From NCBI GenBank assembly GCA_036381615.1, contig DASVCL010000052.1, positions 7,939 through 71,938 of the forward strand: a DNA stretch of 64,000 nucleotides, given 5' to 3'. Numbering within the stretch: the stretch's first letter is position 1; each line of letters begins with the position of its first letter. The notes below the pieces were generated by a model. The model was given only the letters and a program-made list of their open reading frames with translations. It was not told where the DNA came from and did not search any database. A program made the translations under genes and the position numbers. Source of the DNA: CALANV01 sp036381615 (GTDB lineage Bacteria; Pseudomonadota; Alphaproteobacteria; CACIAM-22H2). Shown piece by piece: positions 26,839 through 33,081 of this stretch.

Positions 26839-27680
26839 CAAGGGACGACACCGCGGCGCGTCAGCTCGCCGAAACCCTTGCTCGGCGGTTCGGCGATGCG
26901 CCGTCCCTGGACGGCATAGCGGGGCTCGACATGCTGGCGCGCATGGCGGCGCATCGTTCGCACCGTGCGTTCCTCGACCGCGATGTCGATCGGAATCTCG
27001 TGCGGGTCCTGTGCGCCGTCGCGCTGTCCGCGCCGTCCAAGAGCGACCTGCAGCAGCGCGACATCGTGATCGTCGAGGATGCGCGCGTGCGAACGCGCCT
27101 GAACGCGCTCGCGGGCGGCGAGGATTGGGTCGTCGCGGCGCCGGTGTTCCTTGTCTTCTGCGGCAATAACCGTCGCCAGAGACAGATCCACCTGTGGCGC
27201 GGACGGCCGTTTGCCAACGATCATCTCGACGCGTTCTTCAATGCCGCGGTCGATGCCGGAATTGCGCTTGCGGCCTTCGTCATCGCCGCCGAAGCCGTCG
27301 GGCTCGGCTGCTGTCCGCTCAGCGTGCTGCGCAACCGCGCCCAGGAGGTCAGCGAGCTGCTCGGGCTTCCCGATCACGTGTTTCCGGTCGCCGGCATGGT
27401 CGTGGGCTGGCCCGCGGGGCCGGGTGAGATCAGCCCGCGTCTGCCGCTCGACGTCACCGTACATGTCGACCGTTTCGACGAGACCGGGATTCGCGAGCGT
27501 GTGGACGCGTATGACGCACGGCGCCGGGCGATCCTGCCCTATGCCCGCCAGCGCTTCGCCGATGAATACGGCGAGGCCGAAACCTATGGCTGGTCCGAGG
27601 ACAAGGCGCGGCAGTACTCGAAACCCGAGCGCGCCGATTTTGGTGCCTTCATCCGCTGCAAGGGGTTCGATCTACGTTAA
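26835..27680 (+). CDS. NfsA-like nitroreductase-family flavoprotein
   Basis: A 281-residue protein of the nitroreductase superfamily (FMN-dependent NAD(P)H oxidoreductase). Landmarks are MAAHRSHRAFLDRDV (FMN-phosphate Arg and Ser), CAVALSAPSKSDLQQRDIVI, and a glycine-rich EAVGLGCCPLS near residues 154-164. Members reduce quinones or nitro compounds. It is translationally coupled to fdhD by ATGA and followed by mobA, so it is part of a cofactor operon. Such an enzyme is not a known step of Moco synthesis. Confidence 0.85.
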   Translation: MTRDDTAARQLAETLARRFGDAPSLDGIAGLDMLARMAAHRSHRAFLDRDVDRNLVRVLCAVALSAPSKSDLQQRDIVIVEDARVRTRLNALAGGEDWVVAAPVFLVFCGNNRRQRQIHLWRGRPFANDHLDAFFNAAVDAGIALAAFVIAAEAVGLGCCPLSVLRNRAQEVSELLGLPDHVFPVAGMVVGWPAGPGEISPRLPLDVTVHVDRFDETGIRERVDAYDARRRAILPYARQRFADEYGEAETYGWSEDKARQYSKPERADFGAFIRCKGFDLR

Positions 27681-27727
27681 AGGACCGGCCGTGCTGCCGT
27701 GTGCTTACGCTTGTGGATGATCGCAAC

Positions 27728-28375
27728 ATGGCATATCCGCCAAACATTGCCGGCGTGATTCTGGCCGGCGGATTGTCGCGACGCATGGGCGGAGGGGACA
27801 AATGTCTTCGTCCGCTCGGCGGCCGACCGATTCTGGCACATATCATCGAACGTGTCGGGCCGCAGGTCGAGACCCTGGCGATCAATGCCAACGGCGATCC
27901 CGGACGCTTCTCGGCGTTCGGCCTTCCGGTCGTAGCGGACGTGGTCGAGGGTTACGCCGGCCCGCTCGCCGGGATCCTGACCGGAATGGAGTGGGTGACG
28001 CGGCATGCACCGCATTGCTCTTGGGTCGCGAGCTTCGCGAGTGACGCACCGTTCGTGCCACGCGATCTCGTGGCGCGCATGTTCGAGGCGATCGTCGGGG
28101 AGGGCGCGGATCTGGCGTGCGCGGCATCAGGCGGCCAGGTGCATCCGGTATTCGGCGTTTGGCGGGTCGATCTCGCGCCCGATCTGCGCCGCGCCCTGAT
28201 CGAGGAGAAGATCCACAAGGTGGATCGCTGGACGTCGCGCTACCGGCTGGCCGTGGTCGAGTTCGCGGCCGAGCCGTTCGATCCATTTTTCAACGCGAAC
28301 CGGCCGGAGGATCTGGCCGAAGCCGCACGTCTTCTCGAAGCGGGGGTGGACGCTCAGGCTGCTTCGCGGAGATAG
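27728..28375 (+). CDS. mobA: molybdenum cofactor guanylyltransferase
   Basis: A 215-residue nucleotidyltransferase that adds GMP to Mo-molybdopterin to give MGD, the cofactor form used by formate dehydrogenase. The GTP loop is GVILAGGLSRRMGGGDKCL (residues about 8-26). Later landmarks are VVADVVEGYAGPLAGILTGM, FASDAPFVP and FFNANRPEDL. The start is the ATG at 27728; a GTG at 27701 is possible but poorer. Its last 22 bases overlap the end of the convergent histidine kinase gene. Confidence 0.92.
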   Translation: MAYPPNIAGVILAGGLSRRMGGGDKCLRPLGGRPILAHIIERVGPQVETLAINANGDPGRFSAFGLPVVADVVEGYAGPLAGILTGMEWVTRHAPHCSWVASFASDAPFVPRDLVARMFEAIVGEGADLACAASGGQVHPVFGVWRVDLAPDLRRALIEEKIHKVDRWTSRYRLAVVEFAAEPFDPFFNANRPEDLAEAARLLEAGVDAQAASRR

Positions 28376-30432
28376 GCGCGCAGGGCATGTTCGGTCATCG
28401 CGAACATGCCGGGAAGGTCCGCAGCCAGGCGGCGCGACGTTTCCGAATCTCCGTCGCGCGCCGATGATTCAAGGGCGCGGGCATGCTCCTGCAGGCGCGA
28501 CGCGCCGACGTTACCGGCGGCGCTCTTGAGCGCATGCGCCTCGCGCGCAAGTGCCGCAAGGTCCTGCGGTGCGACGAGACGGATGTGCTCGACGCGCGAG
28601 CGCGCCTCGTCCAGGAACGTCTGCACGAGCTTCGAAACGCCCTGCGGGCCCATCGAGCGAGTCAGTTCCTGCAGATGGGACGCGAGCGGATCGCCGTCGC
28701 CGCCGCCGGGCTCTGGTTCCGCGGGGACGAGGGCGACCGGTTCCGGTGCAAGCCATTTTTCGACGACGCTCAACAGCGTGGCGCGTGAGAATGGCTTCGG
28801 GATGTAATCGTTCATGCCCGCGGCAAGACAGCGTTCGCGATCGCCCTGCATGGCGTTGGCCGTGAGCGCAATGATCGGAACGCGCGCGCCGGCTTCACTG
28901 CAGTTGCGAATCCAATTCGTGGCGTCGATCCCGTTCACCTCGGGCAGATGGATATCCATCAGGATCAGGTCGTAGCTGTTTGTCGTCGCAGCCCTGATGG
29001 CCTGGACGCCGTCGGCGGCGATGTCGACGTCATACCCGGCCTTCCGCAGGAACGACGACGCGACGAGCTGGTTGGTCTCGCTGTCCTCGACCAGGAGAAT
29101 GCGCTTGGCCTGGGGCGCGACGCGGGTGGGACTGGTGTCGACCGGCGGCGGCGATTCGACCGATGTCGTCGCCTCGGGAAGGGGAACCGAGAACCAGAAC
29201 GTGCTGCCGCGTCCGGGTTCGCTGTCGACGCCGATACTGCCGTTCATGACGGCGACGAGACGGCTGCAGATCGCGAGGCCGAGGCCGGTGCCGCCGTGAC
29301 GGCGGGACAGCGATGCGTTGAGCTGGGTGAAATACTGGAACAGCTTGCTCCGGTCTTCGGGTGCGATTCCGATCCCGGTATCGGTCACCATGAAGCGGTA
29401 GTGGCCGCCGTCAGGATGATCTTCGCGTGTGACCTCGATCGATACGGATCCGCGATCGGTGAACTTAACGGCGTTGTGGACGAGGTTCAGGAGAACCTGG
29501 CGCAGCCGGAGCGCATCGCCCATGTGGCGGGGCGCCACGTCGTCGGCGACGTGAGCCTGCAACGCGATGCCCTTCTGCTGCGCCTCCGGTGCGACGGTAG
29601 AAAGGACCGCGTTGACCACGTCGCGGATCGAGAAGGGGGCGAGCTGGAGGTCGAGCCGCCCGGCATCGAGCTTCGACAGATCGAGGATGTCGTTGATGAT
29701 TCGCAGGAGCCCCCGCGCCGACTGCTCGGCGACCGTCAGGTAGTGGTCGCGCTCGTCCGCCGGGGCCTCGCGGGCGAGCTCCAGCGTGCCGAGGATTCCG
29801 TTCATCGGCGTGCGAATCTCATGACTCATCACGGCGAGGAACTCGGACTTGGCCCGGTTCGCGGTTTCAGCCTGCTCCTTGGCCTCGGTGAGTGCACGCT
29901 GGAGGCGGAGATCCCTCTGCACTTGCCGGAGGTCGGCGACCGTCTGTCGCATCACGCGCAACGGGACGGCGGCAGCGAGAAGGTAGGCGAGAGCGCCGAG
30001 GAGAATGCCGCCCGCCGCGGCAAAGCCGGTCCTGAAAACGATAGGGCTCAACCGGTACGACACCTGTACCTGGCCGAGGTGACTGCCGGCCACGACGACC
30101 GGGGCCGCGCGTGCCAGGGCCGCCCCGGAGAGATCGCCCTCGGTGTACAAGAGCGCGCCTGTCTGATCCGTCACCTGCAGTCCGTAATCCGGCTGGTTCA
30201 GCGCGATCAGACGATCGAGAGGCAGGAGCTGAAGTGACCAGATCTCGGGCGAGTCCTCGAGGTTGGCGGCAAGATGCCCGGCTTGCGTTCGCGCCAAAGT
30301 GCCCAGGTGGTGGACCTGCGCCGTGTACGCCACGGCGAAGTAGCCGGTCGGCACCAGCAGACCGACGAGCGCGCCGATGGCAAGCGCCATGCGGCGAATT
30401 GCCGATTCCAGCCGCGCGACGTACGGTGTCAT
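28354..30432 (-). CDS. hybrid histidine kinase with receiver and Hpt domains
   Basis: A 692-residue membrane sensor. One helix is near 15-37, the periplasmic or extracytoplasmic domain (about 38-132) resembles a PAS-like fold, and the second helix is near 133-157. The kinase core has His204 in SHEIRTP, then LVHNAVKF, DTGIGI and GGTGLGLAI for ATP binding. A receiver follows with Asp493 (LMDIHLPE), then an Hpt domain with His633 (EAHALKSAAGNVG). An upstream extension lacks support, so the ATG at 30432 is used. No response regulator gene is adjacent; the signal is unknown. It lies within the formate island. Confidence 0.88.
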   Translation of the reverse strand: MTPYVARLESAIRRMALAIGALVGLLVPTGYFAVAYTAQVHHLGTLARTQAGHLAANLEDSPEIWSLQLLPLDRLIALNQPDYGLQVTDQTGALLYTEGDLSGAALARAAPVVVAGSHLGQVQVSYRLSPIVFRTGFAAAGGILLGALAYLLAAAVPLRVMRQTVADLRQVQRDLRLQRALTEAKEQAETANRAKSEFLAVMSHEIRTPMNGILGTLELAREAPADERDHYLTVAEQSARGLLRIINDILDLSKLDAGRLDLQLAPFSIRDVVNAVLSTVAPEAQQKGIALQAHVADDVAPRHMGDALRLRQVLLNLVHNAVKFTDRGSVSIEVTREDHPDGGHYRFMVTDTGIGIAPEDRSKLFQYFTQLNASLSRRHGGTGLGLAICSRLVAVMNGSIGVDSEPGRGSTFWFSVPLPEATTSVESPPPVDTSPTRVAPQAKRILLVEDSETNQLVASSFLRKAGYDVDIAADGVQAIRAATTNSYDLILMDIHLPEVNGIDATNWIRNCSEAGARVPIIALTANAMQGDRERCLAAGMNDYIPKPFSRATLLSVVEKWLAPEPVALVPAEPEPGGGDGDPLASHLQELTRSMGPQGVSKLVQTFLDEARSRVEHIRLVAPQDLAALAREAHALKSAAGNVGASRLQEHARALESSARDGDSETSRRLAADLPGMFAMTEHALRAYLREAA

Positions 30433-30673
30433 GGGATGACGTCCTGCATGCACGGGAAGACGACGAGCCCGTACGCCGGCGCATGCCCCGCGCGCGGCGA
30501 CGCATAATGCATGGCGGAAAGATAGAAACGACCGGTTAACAGAAGTTTTCGGGCGCGAGGCCCGTAAAGGCGGGGTTACGGCCGATCTGCAACGTTCAGG
30601 AGCCGCGGCGATTATCCGTCCGCCGCCGTTGCCGTCGGTCATGCCGGTCCGTGCGTCGCCGCGGCGATCTTGC

Positions 30674-30679
30674 TATGAT
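30674..30679 (+). promoter_or_regulatory. possible extended -10 element before the DUF3305 gene
   Basis: TGCTATGAT (30671-30679) matches an extended -10 (TGn plus TATGAT). A start near 30686 would make the DUF3305 mRNA nearly leaderless for the ATG at 30687. No clear -35 is seen 17 bases earlier. Confidence 0.35.
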
Positions 30680-30686
30680 TTCAGGT

Positions 30687-31232
30687 ATGGGAACTCCGGA
30701 CATGGATGATGCGTCGCCGGGGGATCGCCCGGTCATCGAAAAACATGCGCGAATGCCGGTCGGCGTGATCGTCGAACGACGCAAGGCCAAGAGCCCCTGG
30801 CAGGACTATACGTGGCATGTGCTCGAGGCCGTACCCGGCGCACCGGCGCTCGAGTCGTGGTCTGTGATGCGGGCCGACGAAGAGCGGACGTGCTTTTTCG
30901 CCGGGACGTACGAGATCGAACTTCATCCGCGCGAGACTGAAAATTACCGCTACAATCTGACCGGCCCCGAGCCGTCCATTTATGTGGTCTTGCGTTTCGA
31001 CGCTTCGGATACGCCGCACGGCGTCGCGGTGCACCTCGTCACCGCATCCTATGCCGACGCCCAGGCCTACATGGAAAGCTTTGCCGATCAGATCGAGCGC
31101 ATTCCGATTCCGCCGGCGGTCGCGGAATGGCTCGCCGCCTATGTCGAGGCGTATCACGTGGATCGACCCTTTTATAAGCGCCAACGTAAGAGGTTCGACC
31201 CGAACATGGTTCGTGGACGGGGGCCGCGATGA
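30687..31232 (+). CDS. DUF3305 protein, formate dehydrogenase island
   Basis: A protein of about 181 residues in the DUF3305 family, known only from clusters with formate dehydrogenase. Recognisable parts are MPVGVIVERRKAKSPWQDYT, ESWSVMRADEERTCFFAGTY and YNLTGPEPSIYVVLRFDAS, predominantly beta. It lacks a signal peptide. The start may be ATG 30675, 30687 or 30702; the first overlaps the candidate -10, so the second is taken. It is coupled by ATGA to the DUF3306 gene. It may assist assembly or metal loading of the enzyme, but this has not been shown. Confidence 0.75.
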   Translation: MGTPDMDDASPGDRPVIEKHARMPVGVIVERRKAKSPWQDYTWHVLEAVPGAPALESWSVMRADEERTCFFAGTYEIELHPRETENYRYNLTGPEPSIYVVLRFDASDTPHGVAVHLVTASYADAQAYMESFADQIERIPIPPAVAEWLAAYVEAYHVDRPFYKRQRKRFDPNMVRGRGPR

Positions 31233-31861
31233 CGGAGCGGTCGAGCGGGGGCTTCTTCGCGCGGTGGTCGCGACTCAAGGGCGAGGCCCGCGCATCGAAG
31301 CCGAATTCCCTTCCGCCTGGTGAAGAGAACGGGAAAAAGACGGACGAGCCTGCCGATGCGCCGGCGCAATCGAGGGCGCCCGCATCCGTGGAAGAGACGG
31401 TCGCGGCGCCGAGCCGACCAACGGAGGCTCCGGAACTGCCGCCAATCGAGCAACTCACGGCCGAGTCAGATTACTCGGTCTTTCTGCGAGAGGGGGTACC
31501 GCCGGAAATCAGGCGAAAAGCGCTGCGCAAGCTGTGGGTCAGCGATCCGGTCCTGTCGGCGCCGGATATCTTCGACGTGTATTGCCAGGATTATCATCAG
31601 GACCCGGTCTTTCCCGAAGGCGTCAAGACGCTGTTCAAGGTCGGCATGGGGATGATCACCCCCGACGCCGAGAAGGAGGCCGAGTCGGTTGATGAGCCGA
31701 CCGGGCCGCCGGCGACGGCACCCGCATCGACTGACGTCGAGGGGGCCGCCGAGGAAGGGGCCGCCGAGCCGGCGGCTGCTGCATCGCAGAATGAAGACAA
31801 GTTGAAGAACGGGCCGGAAGTATCGGAATCGCCTGATTCTGATATTAGGCAGTCGACTTGA
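31229..31861 (+). CDS. DUF3306 protein, formate dehydrogenase island
   Basis: A 210-residue protein. An N-terminal basic region (GGFFARWSRLKGEAR) is followed by a low-complexity linker, then the DUF3306 core (about 86-145): FLREGVPPEIRRKALRKLW, then APDIFDVYCQDYHQDPVFPEG. The C-terminus (about 150-210) is acidic, rich in Ala, Glu and Pro. No transmembrane segment is visible. It is always found with DUF3305 and formate dehydrogenase genes in my knowledge of the family. Role unknown; an assembly factor is likely. Confidence 0.75.
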   Translation: MTERSSGGFFARWSRLKGEARASKPNSLPPGEENGKKTDEPADAPAQSRAPASVEETVAAPSRPTEAPELPPIEQLTAESDYSVFLREGVPPEIRRKALRKLWVSDPVLSAPDIFDVYCQDYHQDPVFPEGVKTLFKVGMGMITPDAEKEAESVDEPTGPPATAPASTDVEGAAEEGAAEPAAAASQNEDKLKNGPEVSESPDSDIRQST

Positions 31862-31942
31862 TGCTGCATTGCAGCGACTTGCGGTTACGCGCTCGAATAC
31901 TTGGTTAAAGAGCAGATTGACTCGTTTACGTGCAAGGCGTAA

Positions 31943-31986
31943 CGTTTCCGTTGGGAGGAACTACGCAAAGAACGTAGGTGGAAACG
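31943..31986 (+). promoter_or_regulatory. nested hairpin between ribosome site and GTG start
   Basis: CGTTTCC (31943-31949) pairs with GGAAACG (31980-31986). Inside it CTACG (31961-31965) pairs with CGTAG (31973-31977). The inner hairpin lies exactly between GGGAGG (31953-31958) and the GTG at 31978. When folded it would bring the ribosome site next to the start; the outer stem would hide both. A translational switch is possible but untested. Confidence 0.35.
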
Positions 31987-32784
31987 GACGTTAAAGATCC
32001 GATTCGCGCGGTTGATCGCGTCATTGACCGCTTCGGCGGCTTGGCTCGATTCGCCAAAGCGTTGGGCCATTCGCATTGCACGACCGTCCAGGGCTGGAAG
32101 GATCGCGGTGCGATTCCGGTGAAGCAGCACGTGCACGTGCTGGAGGCGGCTCAGCGCCTCGGGATTCCGTTGACCCGCGAAGACCTGTTGGACGAGGTCG
32201 CGCCCCGACCACCTGAAGAGATGTGGCGCGCGCAGTGCTATATGCTGCTGGCGCGTCTTCTCGCGGCACCGCCCGACGACGCCCTGCTTGCCATGATTCG
32301 CGAGCTCGGCGACGACGACACCGAGTTCGGGCAGGCGCTGCACGGGCTGGTTGCGGTTGCGCGACAGGCCAATTCCCGGACCGTTCGCGAGGAATATCAC
32401 GACCTGTTCATCGGCGTCGGACGCGGCGAGCTGCTGCCGTACGCGTCGTATTATCTGACCGGGTTCCTGCACGAGAAGCCGCTCGCCGTGTTGCGCGGCG
32501 ACATGCAGAAGCTGGGCATCGCGGCGAAAGAGGGCGTGGCCGAGCCGGAAGACCATATCGGTGCGCTCTGCGAGATGATGGCCGGTCTCATTACCGGCGC
32601 GTTCGGCGAACCGGCTTCACTCGATGTGCAGCGGTCATTCTTCGAGACTCATATCGGATCGTGGGCGCCGCGGTTCTTCCAGGACCTCGAAGCCGCCCAG
32701 CGGGCAACCTTCTACATGCCGGTCGGACGGCTCGGCCGCATTTTCATGTCGATCGAGATGGAGGCGTTCGCGCTGGCCGCGTGA
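31978..32784 (+). CDS. HTH domain fused to TorD-family chaperone
   Basis: A 268-residue protein. Residues about 8-62 look like a Cro/CI-type helix-turn-helix (RFGGLARFAKALGHSHCTTV, GWKDRGAIPVKQHVHVLEAA). Residues about 82-265 form a TorD/DmsD-type chaperone (MWRAQCYMLLARLLAAPPDD, EYHDLFIGVGRGELLPYASY), the fold that binds Tat signals of molybdoenzymes. No stop separates the parts. A start at ATG 32221 would give a plain TorD of 187 residues; the upstream part has a coherent HTH sequence, so I keep the long form. Probable client: FdhA. Confidence 0.72.
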   Translation: METDVKDPIRAVDRVIDRFGGLARFAKALGHSHCTTVQGWKDRGAIPVKQHVHVLEAAQRLGIPLTREDLLDEVAPRPPEEMWRAQCYMLLARLLAAPPDDALLAMIRELGDDDTEFGQALHGLVAVARQANSRTVREEYHDLFIGVGRGELLPYASYYLTGFLHEKPLAVLRGDMQKLGIAAKEGVAEPEDHIGALCEMMAGLITGAFGEPASLDVQRSFFETHIGSWAPRFFQDLEAAQRATFYMPVGRLGRIFMSIEMEAFALAA

Positions 32785-32844
32785 GGCGGGACGGCGCGAC
32801 ACACGATGAGCGGAACCGGAATCGCGAAGGAAAGGGTGAAAGCG

Positions 32845-33051
32845 ATGAGCGAAGACAAAGCCCCTAAGTCACCGACGCGCCGTGAGTTCTTCAGGAAGGC
32901 CGGCCTTGGGGCCGGAGCGCTGGCAGGCGCCGTCGCCATGGGCGACGCCGTCGCGAGCAACGAGGCAAAGGCGGCCGAAGCGGCCCCCAAGAGCCAGGGA
33001 TATCGCGAGACGGATCACGTCAAGCGTGTCTATGAACTAGCGCGGTTCTGA
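32845..33051 (+). CDS. small Tat-signal protein upstream of fdhA
   Basis: A 68-residue protein. A twin-arginine signal (SPTRREFFRKAGLGAGALAG) is followed by a short mature segment ending GYRETDHVKRVYELARF. It belongs to the formate dehydrogenase region Tat-target family. The start at 32845 is set by AAGGAAAGG about nine bases upstream, shorter than the frame from 32806. It lies 30 bases before fdhA. The mature part may be a small accessory subunit; function is unknown. Confidence 0.8.
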   Translation: MSEDKAPKSPTRREFFRKAGLGAGALAGAVAMGDAVASNEAKAAEAAPKSQGYRETDHVKRVYELARF

Positions 33052-33081
33052 TCGATCGAGCGCCTTACCGAGGAGACGTCG

